The notes: generated by a model not told the origin, from the letters alone. DNA of 64,000 bases from Planctomycetota bacterium (GCA_024230295.1 JAAERN010000032.1:1-64000); one strand, 5' to 3'; shown: positions 49,686 to 60,438, numbered from the stretch's first letter. A program made the numbers and translations.

Positions 49686-51490
49686 CAGCGTCTCGTTTTC
49701 TTCTTTGCCCGCGTGGCTTTCTTCTTTGTCTTCTTGCGTCGCCCCTTGAGCGTTACACCACCAAAGAGATCATCATTCTTGGATTCCTCACTCCCGCCGG
49801 TCTGGAGATCCTCGACAATGATGACGTCCGAATCCTTGGCAAGTCTGCCGCCGTCGTCGACAATCTTGCCCTCATCGTCGAGCCTCTGGTCAGCTTCGGC
49901 GGTCTTCTTCGCGGCTTGATTCTGGAGCGCCGCGTAAAGTTTCTTCGCATCAACGCCGGTGATGGCGTTGCAGGCCGAGGCAATCTCGCCGATGTAGCGC
50001 TCAAAGATACTGCGTCGCTCGGACTCTTTCTTCATCCGCTGCCGGCGGCGAAGATAGATCCCGAGTTTGCGCCCGCACTCCTGAAGCGCGAGCCGCATTT
50101 CCTTTCGAATCTCGTCGTAATCGGCGACTGCTTCTTTCGACTCGCTCGTGAACGGCACCCACACGCTCGCCATGTGAATCATGATGACGATCGGCCCGAC
50201 CGGGAGCCCGCCACGAGGCTGCTGCAGGCTGTAGTTCTTCCAGCCGGTTTCGACGACGGCCTTGAAGGAACTGCAAGCGCTCTGCTGATAGAGCAGGGGG
50301 ACCCGATTGGCGAATCGCAGAATGCGAGCCGACTCTTCTGTCTTGAGTTCGCCGCCGAAGGCGATAGCTACTTCCATTTGGAAGGGGTTGCCTCGGTACA
50401 CAGCGGGTGGGCGAGTGGCTGCCGCGAAGAACTCAGCCTTTACTTCCTTGAGCAGGCCCGCGAGAAGGGCCTTGGAACCGATCGGCACAAGGCAGTCGGT
50501 TGGCGGCGAAGTGATGCGTGTGTCCTGAATCGACTTATAGAGTTTCTCGGCTTCGGCGTGGCCGACGTTCTTGACCCATGTTCGCGAGGTCATTCCGGCG
50601 CCTTCGGCGAGCTGCTTGGCTTTTTGCTGGCCGACACGGCAAAAGTCCTTCTGGAGGAAGCCGCCGAGCTGGCGCGCCTCGGTCCGCTCAAGCATCTGGA
50701 TGAGCGTGCCGAGTTCAATGCCCTTGGGGTGCGGCTTGATCTCCTTGGCTTCTTCAGGCAGTTCGTCCATCGCCCGCGGAAACTCGATCGTTTCATTGCT
50801 CGGTGTGATGTATGTGATCTGCGCGTGCGGATTGGCGATGGCTGTCTGCTCGAGATACTCGTCGACGCTTTGGCGTCCCTTCTGGTACTTACCTTCGAGT
50901 TCGATGGCGACGATCGTGCCACGGCCTTCGGGGAAGAGTTTGTCGTCTTCGGGATGTTCGGTGTCGCTGACAACCTCTGCCTTGTTCTTCGAGGTGTCAA
51001 TTTTCAGGACAACCTCGTGCGAAGGCTTCCGAGGGCCGGTCTTGGAAATGATCTTGACCGGCTTGCCTGTCGTCATGAGGCCGTACATGCCAGCGGCAGA
51101 GATGCCGATGCCCTGCTGTCCACGGCTCATCTTCATGCGGTGGAATTTCGATCCGTAGAGCAGTTTGCCGAAGATGTTCTCGATCTGCTTGCGGACGATG
51201 CCTGGGCCATTGTCCTGCACGGTGATCTTGAATCGAGTTTCGTCGAGTTGCAGCAGGTGGATCTTGAGCGCGGGGAGGATGCCAGCTTCTTCGCACGCGT
51301 CGAGGGCATTGTCGACAGCTTCTTTGACCGTCGTGAGCATTGCCTTGCGGGCGTTGTCGAAACCGAGGAGGTGGCGGTTCTTAGCAAAGAACTCGCTGAC
51401 CGATATCTCTCGCTGGCTGGCAGCCATCGATTCGGCAGTGGCTTTTTTTCGGGACTTCTTCTTGGCTGCCACGGGCACCTGGGGCTCCAT
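49685..51490 (-). CDS. top6B: DNA topoisomerase VI subunit B (GHKL ATPase)
   Basis: Bergerat motifs EAVDNALDACEEAG, VQDNGPGIVRKQIENIFGKLLYGSKFHR, RGQQGIGISAAGMYGLMTTG; TSPPTDCLVPIG; Lys-rich C-terminal tail; TGATG junction with top6A. Confidence 0.94.
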   Translation of the reverse strand: MEPQVPVAAKKKSRKKATAESMAASQREISVSEFFAKNRHLLGFDNARKAMLTTVKEAVDNALDACEEAGILPALKIHLLQLDETRFKITVQDNGPGIVRKQIENIFGKLLYGSKFHRMKMSRGQQGIGISAAGMYGLMTTGKPVKIISKTGPRKPSHEVVLKIDTSKNKAEVVSDTEHPEDDKLFPEGRGTIVAIELEGKYQKGRQSVDEYLEQTAIANPHAQITYITPSNETIEFPRAMDELPEEAKEIKPHPKGIELGTLIQMLERTEARQLGGFLQKDFCRVGQQKAKQLAEGAGMTSRTWVKNVGHAEAEKLYKSIQDTRITSPPTDCLVPIGSKALLAGLLKEVKAEFFAAATRPPAVYRGNPFQMEVAIAFGGELKTEESARILRFANRVPLLYQQSACSSFKAVVETGWKNYSLQQPRGGLPVGPIVIMIHMASVWVPFTSESKEAVADYDEIRKEMRLALQECGRKLGIYLRRRQRMKKESERRSIFERYIGEIASACNAITGVDAKKLYAALQNQAAKKTAEADQRLDDEGKIVDDGGRLAKDSDVIIVEDLQTGGSEESKNDDLFGGVTLKGRRKKTKKKATRAKKKTRR

Positions 51491-51550
51491 CCCTTGAGTG
51501 TCGAGATCTGACCTCAGCGGTGCGTACGGTAGCAGGGCTGACAGGTCAGG

Positions 51551-51563
51551 GGGACCAGGTCCC
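51551..51563. repeat. Palindrome in the divergent top6B/ndk intergenic region
   Basis: GGGACC-A-GGTCCC perfect 6-bp arms, preceded by aggtcagg. Confidence 0.4.
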
Positions 51564-51647
51564 AACATACCTTTGGAGGCACGAGGCAGCGCGCGAGTTT
51601 GCCCGCCTACGTTACAATCCCCCGCTTCCCACAGGAGCAACCAACCA

Positions 51648-52118
51648 ATGGAAACCACCCTCATCATCCTCAAGCCGGACGCCGTGCAGCGGGGCCTCAT
51701 GGGCCGCATCATCAGCCGTTTCGAGGACAAGGGCATTCAGGTCGTCGGGGCCAAGTTCATGCAGATCTCGGGCGATTTGGCTGCGAAGCACTACGAGTCG
51801 CATCAGGGCAAGCCCTTCTATGACGGTCTCGTCGGCTTCATGACCAGTTCGCCTGTCTTGGTGCTGGCACTCCGCGGCGTCGGCGCGATCGCGATCTGCC
51901 GGAAGATGATGGGCGCGACCTTTGGCAGCAACGCTGAGCCCGGAACGATTCGAGGCGACTTCGGTGTCTCCAACAGTTTCAACCTCATCCATGGCTCCGA
52001 TAGCCCCGAGGCAGCTCAGCACGAACTCGGGCTGTTTTTTACTGATGGCGAGGTCCTTGATTGGAGCCGTGCGAGCGAGGGCTGGGTCTACGACCTGAGC
52101 GGTGGCGATCCCGAGTGA
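51648..52118 (+). CDS. ndk: Nucleoside diphosphate kinase
   Basis: TLIILKPDAVQRGLMGRIISRFEDKG, FNLIHGSDSPEAAQHEL. Confidence 0.97.
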   Translation: METTLIILKPDAVQRGLMGRIISRFEDKGIQVVGAKFMQISGDLAAKHYESHQGKPFYDGLVGFMTSSPVLVLALRGVGAIAICRKMMGATFGSNAEPGTIRGDFGVSNSFNLIHGSDSPEAAQHELGLFFTDGEVLDWSRASEGWVYDLSGGDPE

Positions 52119-52468
52119 GTTTCTGAGAACCTCAGATCCCTTGAACTCATCCAATCCGGACCATCCGCGCGGTTTCTATACCCGCGCATGAAATGTCATG
52201 CAAGCAACCTCTAATGACCACGTTGGAGAGGCTGCATGCCAATGGTCGAGGCATATTCAGGTGCAGGATCTTTCAGTCGAGTCGGTTTAGGCCGTGGCGA
52301 CCGATACCAGGGGAAATACGGGGGAAACACGCACTCGACAGGCGAAAGATCGTCTTTCTTAATGGATCGAACCCGTATGCCATGGTCGGCGTACAGGCTT
52401 TTTCTGGGCTATTCCTGCGCCGGGACCGCATGGATGGCGCATTTCTAGGAGTCCCGAGGACCTCTTTC

Positions 52469-53491
52469 ATGGAAGAACGTATCACAGCTAATAATGGTTC
52501 GGAGAATCTCCCCGGTAGCCGCGCGAATACGCCAGCGGCTTCTGAGAAGGCGCTTCTGGATGAAATCCTCGCAATTCCGATCGAGTATGTCGAGTCGGAC
52601 GAGTTCCGACGAGTGGGGGCCGAGCGACGGATCTTTGACGAGGCTCCCGAGGTTCGGCGGGCCGACGTGGCTTGGTACAGGCCGCTCATGGACCCCATCG
52701 GGACGACCTCCAAGCAGCCCAGGCGGCGTGACTCGATCGTGCTGACGGCTGCTGAAGAACGCGTGATATTCCTTCAATACAACTATGCCAGATTCCGCAT
52801 TCGCCGGATGCAGGATCGAGTCAAGGCGAAACGTCCCGGCCCCAGACAGCGAGAAGAACTGCTGCTTTGGTACCGAATTGCACAGCACTTGCGGCACCGA
52901 ATTGCGGAAGCAAACTTGGCGCTCGTGCTCGCCATGTCCAAGCGAATTCGTCTCGGTGACATGGACTTCTCCGATCTCATTAGCGAAGGCAACATGGCGC
53001 TTATGCGGAGCATCGACAAGTTCGACGTGGGCCGCGGCTTCAAGTTCTCCACCTACGCCTGCCGGGCCATTCTCAAGGGATTCTCCCGCCACGGCAGCAA
53101 GCATCTCCGATACCGCCAACGTTTCGGCGCATCCTATGACCCGGAGTTCGAGCGATCGAACTACCCCGAGGACCGCCGTCGTGAAGAACTGCGTGACAGT
53201 GCCGACGAGGTCAAGCAGTTTGTGCTGCAGAATCAGGCCGACCTCACCGAGGTCGAGCGAGAAGTGATCCACCATCGCTTCCGCATCGGCCCCGGCGAGG
53301 CGGCCGGTCTGCGGCACGAGCGGCCGCGAACATTGGCGCAGGTCGGCAAAATGATCGGTCTGACGAAGGAACGCGTGCGGCAGATACAGAACAAGGCGCT
53401 GGGCAAGCTGCGGCTCGCTGTGGAAGAGTCATCGTTGCCGAGTGCTGAACGCTCTACGTTTCGGCGGAGTTGGCGGGAATCAGTTGGCTGA
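52469..53491 (+). CDS. Sigma-70 family RNA polymerase sigma factor
   Basis: NLALVLAMSKRIRLGDMDFSDLISEGNMALMRSIDKFDVGRGFKFSTYACRAI; region 4 RTLAQVGKMIGLTKERVRQIQNKALGKLR. Confidence 0.9.
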   Translation: MEERITANNGSENLPGSRANTPAASEKALLDEILAIPIEYVESDEFRRVGAERRIFDEAPEVRRADVAWYRPLMDPIGTTSKQPRRRDSIVLTAAEERVIFLQYNYARFRIRRMQDRVKAKRPGPRQREELLLWYRIAQHLRHRIAEANLALVLAMSKRIRLGDMDFSDLISEGNMALMRSIDKFDVGRGFKFSTYACRAILKGFSRHGSKHLRYRQRFGASYDPEFERSNYPEDRRREELRDSADEVKQFVLQNQADLTEVEREVIHHRFRIGPGEAAGLRHERPRTLAQVGKMIGLTKERVRQIQNKALGKLRLAVEESSLPSAERSTFRRSWRESVG

Positions 53492-53525
53492 GGGGGCGTT
53501 GCGTTGAGCGGTAGAACGCGGAGCG

Positions 53526-53553
53526 CAGTAGGCAGTAGGCAGTAGACAGTAGA
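53526..53553 (+). repeat. Tandem heptamer CAGTAG(G/A) x4 (interspersed element, member C)
   Basis: CAGTAGG CAGTAGG CAGTAGA CAGTAGA read directly. Confidence 0.85.
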
Positions 53554-53555
53554 CC

Positions 53556-53586
53556 GCCATGGGCCCGCGGAAGGCGGACCCATGGC
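53556..53586. repeat. Imperfect palindrome abutting the heptamer repeat
   Basis: GCCATGGGCCCGC-GGAAG-GCGGACCCATGGC, 12/13 complementary arms. Confidence 0.75.
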
Positions 53587-53641
53587 TCTGAACTCTTTGT
53601 CAATTGGCTCAGACCATGGAGCACTCGATACCCTGCTGTGT

Positions 53642-55588
53642 ATGGCGTCTGCACACAAGAAATCTGTCGGTGTTGACTTGCGGGTTCTTCCGAATGACGA
53701 GCCCCGCGAGATTGGCTGGGGACGCCGCTGGAAGTTGCGACTCTGGGTGCTGATCGCAGTGCAAGCAGCGATGGTGCTGCACATTCTCGTGTGGTGGATC
53801 GGTATTCCGTACGGGTGGAAGACGCTTTCTCCTGTCGAGCCGTCCGAGTCGATCGAAACTGTGTCCGAAGGAATCATCAACGCTGGCGCGATCTTTTTTG
53901 CGGTGGCTCTTCTGTCAACGGCTGTCCTTGGGCGTTGGTTTTGTGGCTGGGGTTGCCACGTTGTGCTGCTGCAGGACTGGTGTCTGAGACTGATGAGTCT
54001 GGGCGGGCTTCGGCCAAGGCTATTTCGCAGTCGCCTGCTGATGCTTGCACCGCTCATGCTTGCCCTCTACATGTTCGTCTGGCCGATTGCCTATCGGCTC
54101 ATCATCGCCAAATGGACGCGCCCCGATCTCCATTGGCCCGGCTTCAGATTGGAAATCCTGACGCGTGACCTCTGGGCATCGATGCCGGGAGTCGGTGTCG
54201 CGGTCGTGTTCCTCTTCTTGTGCGGCTTCGTTACGGTTTATGTGCTTGGTGCCAAGGGGTTTTGCACCTATGCCTGCCCGTACGGTGGCTTCTTTGCGCC
54301 GCTTGACCGTTTGGCATTTCGCCGCATTCACGTAGATGACTCATGTGAAGGGTGTGCGAAGTGCACGGCGGTATGCACGTCGAATGTTCGGGTTCATGAG
54401 CAGGTGGCTGCCTACGGCCAGATCATCGACATAGGGTGTATGAGAACAACGGATTGCATCGAAGCATGTCCGAACGACGCGCTATCAATGAGGTGGGGGG
54501 CGCCAGCGATTGGCGTGCGACTCCGAGAGGGCGGTCAAAAGCCTACGAGGCGATGGGATCTTACCTGGGCTGGTGAGATCACTTTGGCCATCCTGATGTT
54601 TGCATTCTTTCTGGCGTGGCGGGGCGCATACGGAATTGTGCCCATGCTTCTCTCGCTCGGTGCCGCATCGATCATGACTTGGGTGTGCTGGAAGTTATGG
54701 CGGCTCCTTCGTGACCAGAACACATCATTTCGTCGCAGCGTCCTCAAAAAGCACGGGCGCATGACTTCTCGCGGGGCGTGGTTCATCGCTTTCAGTGCCG
54801 TCCTGCTCCTTGCCACACTGCAAGCAGCGGCTTCACAGATCATCGGGGGCCGAGCAAATTGGCTTGCAACAGGCATACGCCAACGAATCGATTTTCAAGT
54901 TCGACCTGGGGAGGCACAGCTGTCCGGAGAGGATCAGGCCCGCGCGAGAGAGGCGATCGACTGGTATCGGCTGGCTGGGTCAATGACTCGCGGTGGGATT
55001 GGGCTGGGCGATGATCCCAACAATCTACTTGCCGCTGCTCGTCTTCATGCTCAACTCGGCGAGTTGGAACAATCCAGAGAGTTGATCCGGTTGATCCACA
55101 AACTTTCCAAGCCCAATCAGGATGTGGCGATCGAACAGTTCACACTGGAACTTGCGATCGAACGACCGCGGGAAGTCGCCAACTGGCTTGACGATACGCT
55201 GGTGGATCACATCGAGTGGTCACGCCTGCGAACAATGGCAATACAGTGGGCGTTGTCCCAGAGTGATCTCATGGCTGCAAGCCGTTTTTCGAGAGGTCCC
55301 GATACATGGAAATACGCGGCGCTGGCTGCGATCCGATCAGGCAAATTCCATGCTGCCGTGATTCAACTCAAGCGTTATGTCGCTGCTACGCCTGATGATG
55401 CACTTGGGTGGATTACGTTGGCAAGGGTTCAGTTGCAGTTGGGAAATATTCAAGAGGCCGACGCTGCCGCTACCGAAGCCACTCGAGCAAGTTCAATCAT
55501 GCCCGAGGAGGCGCAGGCGGATCTGGCAGCTGAGTTTGAGGCGTTTCGAAGAGCCCGCGCCGTACGTGGGCCTCAGATCGCGCCATGA
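53642..55588 (+). CDS. Membrane polyferredoxin (NapH/CcoG-like 4Fe-4S protein) with C-terminal TPR-like region
   Basis: RWFCGWGCHVVLLQDWC, GFCTYACPYGG, CEGCAKCTAVC, CMRTTDCIEACPNDALSMRWG; alternative start 53582. Confidence 0.85.
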   Translation: MASAHKKSVGVDLRVLPNDEPREIGWGRRWKLRLWVLIAVQAAMVLHILVWWIGIPYGWKTLSPVEPSESIETVSEGIINAGAIFFAVALLSTAVLGRWFCGWGCHVVLLQDWCLRLMSLGGLRPRLFRSRLLMLAPLMLALYMFVWPIAYRLIIAKWTRPDLHWPGFRLEILTRDLWASMPGVGVAVVFLFLCGFVTVYVLGAKGFCTYACPYGGFFAPLDRLAFRRIHVDDSCEGCAKCTAVCTSNVRVHEQVAAYGQIIDIGCMRTTDCIEACPNDALSMRWGAPAIGVRLREGGQKPTRRWDLTWAGEITLAILMFAFFLAWRGAYGIVPMLLSLGAASIMTWVCWKLWRLLRDQNTSFRRSVLKKHGRMTSRGAWFIAFSAVLLLATLQAAASQIIGGRANWLATGIRQRIDFQVRPGEAQLSGEDQARAREAIDWYRLAGSMTRGGIGLGDDPNNLLAAARLHAQLGELEQSRELIRLIHKLSKPNQDVAIEQFTLELAIERPREVANWLDDTLVDHIEWSRLRTMAIQWALSQSDLMAASRFSRGPDTWKYAALAAIRSGKFHAAVIQLKRYVAATPDDALGWITLARVQLQLGNIQEADAAATEATRASSIMPEEAQADLAAEFEAFRRARAVRGPQIAP

Positions 55589-56025
55589 AGTACTGCGGTC
55601 AGTTCCTCGGCCGACTTTGCTGAATAGGCCGCCTCTCTGGTGAGGCGATCACTGAGCAGCCGGCTGATACCACCGAGCACTTGAATGTGAGATGCGGTGT
55701 CCTCTGGTGGCGAGAGTACAAGTACGACAAGTTGCACCGGCTTCTGATCGAAGGATTGGAAGTCGATGGGAGTCGCCGGTCGGCCGATGGCCAGTACCAG
55801 GTGGTCGACGTACCGGCAGCGACCGTGTGGTACCGCGAGGCCCTCACCAATGCCGGTCGTCCGTTCCTGTTCACGCGTCCACGTCGTCTCGATGGCGCTC
55901 TCAGTGTCGGAAACGACACCTTGCGCCCCAAGCAGTTCGATGAGTTCCCGGATGGCCGAGAGCCTGTCTTCGGCACGAAGTGGCACCCGAATGACATCCG
56001 GAGAAATGAGTGTTTCGATCTGCAT
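55573..56025 (-). CDS. PTS EIIA / PtsN-like domain protein
   Basis: TTGIGEGLAVPHGRCRYVDHLVLAIGR (phospho-His loop), VLVLSPPEDTASHIQVLGGISRLL. Confidence 0.88.
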   Translation of the reverse strand: MQIETLISPDVIRVPLRAEDRLSAIRELIELLGAQGVVSDTESAIETTWTREQERTTGIGEGLAVPHGRCRYVDHLVLAIGRPATPIDFQSFDQKPVQLVVLVLSPPEDTASHIQVLGGISRLLSDRLTREAAYSAKSAEELTAVLHGAI

Positions 56026-56111
56026 GGCTGAGGCTCCGCGAGCCGTCTGTCTGGCATGGGCCGGGACAGGCGAAGCGAGGAATGGTAGCGAGGATTGGGC
56101 TCGACCGGGCA

Positions 56112-57467
56112 TCAGCCGTGAGCGATTCTCGGCTTCCGGAGCAAGGCATGGAATCCGCCATCGCACCACTGGGATGGTGAATCCCCAGGGCCACCTTGCC
56201 CGGATTCTGCATGGGCTTGGGCGACTTCGAGGGCGTGCCACTGTGTGAGCCACTCCACTTGCCGCTGATTCTCATCGGGGTCGATGCTGCAGGTCGTCCA
56301 CAGAAGCGTGCCGCCCGGACTGAGAAGCGCCAAGGTGTCTGCTGCGATCTGCCGCTGCACGTCAACAAGCTTTTGGCGAGTTGCCGCATTCTGTCGGTGG
56401 CGGGCTTCGACGCGGCGTGCCAGAACGCCTGAGTTTGTGCAGGGGACGTCCAGTACAAGCAGGTCGGCGGTGCCAGCAAACCGGCCCAAATCCCGCGACT
56501 CGACCGCTTCGATGGATGGATGCTCGCCAGCGAGTTCGTGGAGATCTCGCATTCTGGCTGCCTGCGTATCCGAGGCGATGATTCTGGCGTCCGGATGCAT
56601 GGCCGCGAGTTGGCGAGTCTTGGTCCCTCGTCCCGCGCACGCATCGAGGATGAGTTGCGGTGCCAATGCCGAGGTTGCTGCGCACGAAGCAGCGGCAGTC
56701 GGGTCCTGCACAATGGCGTTGGGGAATTCCTGGAGGATGGCAAGAGGGGAAGTGCCCGGGGCCAACACATGAAACCCCGGTCGGTCATGCGGAAGCAGAG
56801 CTTCGTGGGGTCCGGCGCCGTGCAGGATGATCGGCGGCTGGGCCATTGCATGGAGCGCGAGGCGAAAGGCCTCCTGCTCGCCGTGGATCTCGATCATTCG
56901 TTTGAGCAGGGGCAGCCCACATCCGGTCTGAGAGGCGCGACGCGCGGCGGGATCAGTTCCAAAGACCGGTTCGTTGAGCGTCCACCCGGATCCATCGGAG
57001 CGAATGAGATGGTTTGGTTGATCCGGATCGGCCTGATCGATCCGCTCGCCTCGTAATCGTATGATCCGGCGGAGCACGGCATTGACGACGCCGGATGCTC
57101 GGCCTGCGGGGGTCGATCGGCACCACTGCACCGATTCACTCACGGCGGCGTGATCTGGAATGCGATCGAGCAAGAGCAGTTGGGCGGCTCCTGCGAGCAG
57201 CGATGCAACAATCGCAGGGTGCTGTGAGTCCCATGACCTGCTGAGCATCGGTTCGATGATGGTCTGCAGGGTCAACCATCGCGCCGTGACTTCCCGATCA
57301 ATCGCTGTTGCCAATCCGGCATCTCGCGGGCTGAGCTCGCTGACATCGATGGGATTGGGGAAGAGATCAGGAAAGCGCCCCGCCTTGGTTTCAAGGTGTG
57401 GCATCGCTACAGCGCGGGCAGGGCTGACCCCAGCGCCGCGGGTCGAGGTCGTCTTTGACTCAGACAC
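56112..57467 (-). CDS. rsmB: 16S rRNA (cytosine-967-C5)-methyltransferase RsmB-like
   Basis: NusB-like N-terminus; [53 protein letters not shown] start overlapping metK stop. Confidence 0.88.
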   Translation of the reverse strand: MSESKTTSTRGAGVSPARAVAMPHLETKAGRFPDLFPNPIDVSELSPRDAGLATAIDREVTARWLTLQTIIEPMLSRSWDSQHPAIVASLLAGAAQLLLLDRIPDHAAVSESVQWCRSTPAGRASGVVNAVLRRIIRLRGERIDQADPDQPNHLIRSDGSGWTLNEPVFGTDPAARRASQTGCGLPLLKRMIEIHGEQEAFRLALHAMAQPPIILHGAGPHEALLPHDRPGFHVLAPGTSPLAILQEFPNAIVQDPTAAASCAATSALAPQLILDACAGRGTKTRQLAAMHPDARIIASDTQAARMRDLHELAGEHPSIEAVESRDLGRFAGTADLLVLDVPCTNSGVLARRVEARHRQNAATRQKLVDVQRQIAADTLALLSPGGTLLWTTCSIDPDENQRQVEWLTQWHALEVAQAHAESGQGGPGDSPSQWCDGGFHALLRKPRIAHG

Positions 57468-58662
57468 CGGCAGAATGGGCAGCGACTGCTTTTTGTAGCG
57501 CCTCCACCTTGTCCGTGCGTTCCCACGTGAATGTGCCGGGCTCGCCTTCGTCAGGCTTCCGACCAAAGTGGCCATGGGCGGCCGTAGTCCCGTAGATCGG
57601 CCTGAGAAGGTCGAGTGACTTGATGATTCCAGCTGGCGTCAACGAGAATGTCTCGGCAATGGCGTCGGCGATGGTGCTCTCGGGAACCGTCGCGGTGCCT
57701 TGGCAGTCCACGTGGATCGATGTGGGCTTGGCGACCCCGATGGCATAAGAGAGTTGCACCTCACACGCCTCGGCCAATCCGGCCGCTACAACGTTCTTCG
57801 CAATGTAGCGAGCCATATACGCGGCACTTCGATCAACTTTGCTTGGGTCCTTGCCAGAGAAGGCGCCACCGCCGTGCCGGCCGCGCCCGCCGTATGTATC
57901 GACAATGATATTGCGGCCGGTCAGTCCGCAATCTCCAAGCGGGCCACCAACTTCAAACTTGCCAGTCGGGTTGACGAGGACGTTGATGTCATTGTGCCAC
58001 CAAGAGCCGAGCACCGGCTTGACGATGAGTTCGTTGACTGCGGATGCCAGGCCGTCATGGTCATTGCTCCACTCGGGTCCATGCTGTGTACTGAGTACGA
58101 CGGTTTCGACTGACTCGGGCGTCAGGCCGTTGTACTGAACTGTGACTTGCGATTTGGCATCCGGACGCAGATGTGGAATGCCACCGCTGCGTCGCACTTC
58201 GGCATGCCGCGCGACGAGTTGGTGACTCAGATCAATTGGAAGCGGCATGAGGGACTCGGTTTCATTGCACGCAAATCCAAACATGAGCCCCTGATCTCCG
58301 GCACCCTGCTCTTCGTGCAGTCCGGCACCAGTGTTGACGCCTTGCGCGATATCGGGGGACTGCTTGTCGAGCGTTACCATGACGGCGCATGAGTCGGCGT
58401 CGAAGCCCATGCGAGCATCGGTGTAGCCGATGCGGCGAGCAGTGTCTCGAACGACCTTGGGAATATCCACGTAGCCATCGCATGTCACTTCGCCAGCAAT
58501 GACCGCCAAACCTGTGGTGACCATCGTCTCGCATGCGACGCGAGAGTTTGGATCTACCTTCAGCATGGCGTCGAGGATGGCGTCTGAAATCTGATCGGCC
58601 ATCTTGTCGGGATGCCCCATCGAGACAGACTCAGATGTGAACATGTACTTGCGATTGCTCAT
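57460..58662 (-). CDS. metK: S-adenosylmethionine synthetase
   Basis: [66 protein letters not shown]. Confidence 0.97.
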   Translation of the reverse strand: MSNRKYMFTSESVSMGHPDKMADQISDAILDAMLKVDPNSRVACETMVTTGLAVIAGEVTCDGYVDIPKVVRDTARRIGYTDARMGFDADSCAVMVTLDKQSPDIAQGVNTGAGLHEEQGAGDQGLMFGFACNETESLMPLPIDLSHQLVARHAEVRRSGGIPHLRPDAKSQVTVQYNGLTPESVETVVLSTQHGPEWSNDHDGLASAVNELIVKPVLGSWWHNDINVLVNPTGKFEVGGPLGDCGLTGRNIIVDTYGGRGRHGGGAFSGKDPSKVDRSAAYMARYIAKNVVAAGLAEACEVQLSYAIGVAKPTSIHVDCQGTATVPESTIADAIAETFSLTPAGIIKSLDLLRPIYGTTAAHGHFGRKPDEGEPGTFTWERTDKVEALQKAVAAHSAGV

Positions 58663-58798
58663 GAGAACTCCTGGCGACAAAAGGATGTGTCCGACGCTGA
58701 TATCAGGCACCGGATGAAGCCGACTATTGTACTCCACCATGCCTTCCTGCGGTCCTCCTTCGGAGGTCGTAGAATCCGCATGCGGAGGGTTTGGCCAC

Positions 58799-59281
58799 AT
58801 GGATGTTCAGATGACGCTCTCTCGAATCCTTATCGGTGAGATGAGTGATGCGCAGCTCATTGAGCTCTCGGAAATAGACGGCGATCGCCGGTTTCCGATT
58901 GTCATCGGTATCTCTGAAGCCTTCGCCATTGAGCGGCGGATCAAAGGAATTCCGCTTCCTCGGCCGCTCACACACGAGCTTCTCTCCTCGGTCATTGTCT
59001 CTCTGGGGGCACGGCTGAGTCGCGTGGTGATTCACGATCTCAGCGAGGGCACCTTCTACGCCATGCTGTGCTTTGAGCAGCGGGGCGAGGAGATTCAGGT
59101 GGACGCCCGGCCTTCCGATGCCATCGCGCTTGCCGTTGGTGCCGATGTACCGATCTTCGTCAGTGAGTCTGTCCTCGAAGTGATCGAGCAGGATGGGTCG
59201 CTACCGGATCTTGATGTGCCGCACGAAGACGATGAAGATGACGAACAACATCCGTTCGAGGGGGGACAGGAGTGGTCTTGA
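58799..59281 (+). CDS. Bifunctional nuclease family protein (DUF151)
   Basis: [31 protein letters not shown]...[24 protein letters not shown]. Confidence 0.88.
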   Translation: MDVQMTLSRILIGEMSDAQLIELSEIDGDRRFPIVIGISEAFAIERRIKGIPLPRPLTHELLSSVIVSLGARLSRVVIHDLSEGTFYAMLCFEQRGEEIQVDARPSDAIALAVGADVPIFVSESVLEVIEQDGSLPDLDVPHEDDEDDEQHPFEGGQEWS

Positions 59282-60438
59282 CAGGCACTCCAGAGCCATC
59301 CATTCGCGAGCGGCCTGAAGACTTTCTCGTCGAGGAGTTGACGCGGTTTGAGCCATCCGGTGACGGAGGCCACATCGCGATGTGGATTCAGCGTCGTGGA
59401 CTCGATCACCGAAACATGGTTCGCCGTGTGGCGCGGGGGTTTGGTGTTCCGCAGTCAGCGGTTGGTTGGGCTGGTATGAAGGACCGCCAAGCGGTGACCC
59501 TTCAGTGGATCACGGTGAAGGCCAAGGAGGACCGCAGCTCTTCGCTCGACTCAGAAGATCTGCGAGTGGTGCATTCCGCACGCCATGCCCGAGGCCTTCG
59601 CCTCGGGCAGCTGACCGGGAATAGATTCATAATCCGAATCCGCAACCTCGACCCCACAGCTGCGCCGAGGATCTTCCGGAAGCTCAACACTTTGGCAAAT
59701 ACCGGCTTGCCGAATAGGTTCATGTCGCAGCGGTTTGGATACCGCGGCGCCAATCATGTGCTTGGCGGCTGCTTGCTCCAGAAGGACTGGAGCGGACTTC
59801 TTCGGTGCTGGCTCGGAACAGACGGACCGCCCTGGCCGGAAGCGGAGGAGCGTCGCCGAGTTCACTTCGAACGAGGCGAACTGGATGAGGCAGCCGCAGC
59901 TTGGCCACCGTCCTGGCAGGCGGAGCGCCGGGCTCTCGAACGGCTCGCCCAAGGTGCTACGCCCGAGGCGGTCGTGCTGGACGTGCGACGCGCTGTCAGC
60001 CGGATCTGGACCGATGCATGGCAGTCCGCCATTTTCAACGATGTGCTTGATCATCGCGTTGCAAATGGGACGATCTCGCAGATCAGCGAAGGCGATATCT
60101 CGTGGAGCCATGAACGATTTCTGGGCGAGGTCGACGCAGCCGGGCCGGTCGATGTGCCGACCGGACCACTGTGGGGACGCCGCATGCGGCGAGCATCCGG
60201 AGTGGTGGATGAGGCAGAGGTCGAAGCATTACACCGATGTGGGCAGTCCGTGGGCCTTCTTGAGGAGCGCGGTATGCCGCGAGGTAACCGGCGGCCATTG
60301 CTGGTGCCGGTCGGCGCGCCTCGGTGCGAGTCGGGATTCGATGACCATGGCGCGTATGTCGAAGTTGGCTTCGAGCTGGCGAAGGGCTGCTATGCCACGG
60401 CTGTGATTGATGAACTCATGGGCTCCGCCGCGACTTGA
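59272..60438 (+). CDS. truD: tRNA pseudouridine(13) synthase TruD
   Basis: PEDFLVEEL, GWAGMKDRQAVTLQWITV, GNRFIIRIRN, PNRFMSQRFGYRG; GTG start. Confidence 0.92.
   Translation: MVLTGTPEPSIRERPEDFLVEELTRFEPSGDGGHIAMWIQRRGLDHRNMVRRVARGFGVPQSAVGWAGMKDRQAVTLQWITVKAKEDRSSSLDSEDLRVVHSARHARGLRLGQLTGNRFIIRIRNLDPTAAPRIFRKLNTLANTGLPNRFMSQRFGYRGANHVLGGCLLQKDWSGLLRCWLGTDGPPWPEAEERRRVHFERGELDEAAAAWPPSWQAERRALERLAQGATPEAVVLDVRRAVSRIWTDAWQSAIFNDVLDHRVANGTISQISEGDISWSHERFLGEVDAAGPVDVPTGPLWGRRMRRASGVVDEAEVEALHRCGQSVGLLEERGMPRGNRRPLLVPVGAPRCESGFDDHGAYVEVGFELAKGCYATAVIDELMGSAAT

Noticed and set aside
49613-51511. 632-aa plus-strand ORF antisense to top6A/top6B
   Set aside because: Lies opposite a CDS with unmistakable Topo VI motifs; translation is low-complexity and motif-free; shadow ORF of GC-rich coding DNA.
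53526-53553. Possible CRISPR-like array
   Set aside because: Units are 7 bp, directly abutting, without spacers; no cas genes in the window.
58663-58798. SAM riboswitch in the metK leader
   Set aside because: About 135-nt leader exists, but I could not match a SAM-I/II/III/IV core by eye; an Infernal search with Rfam models would decide.
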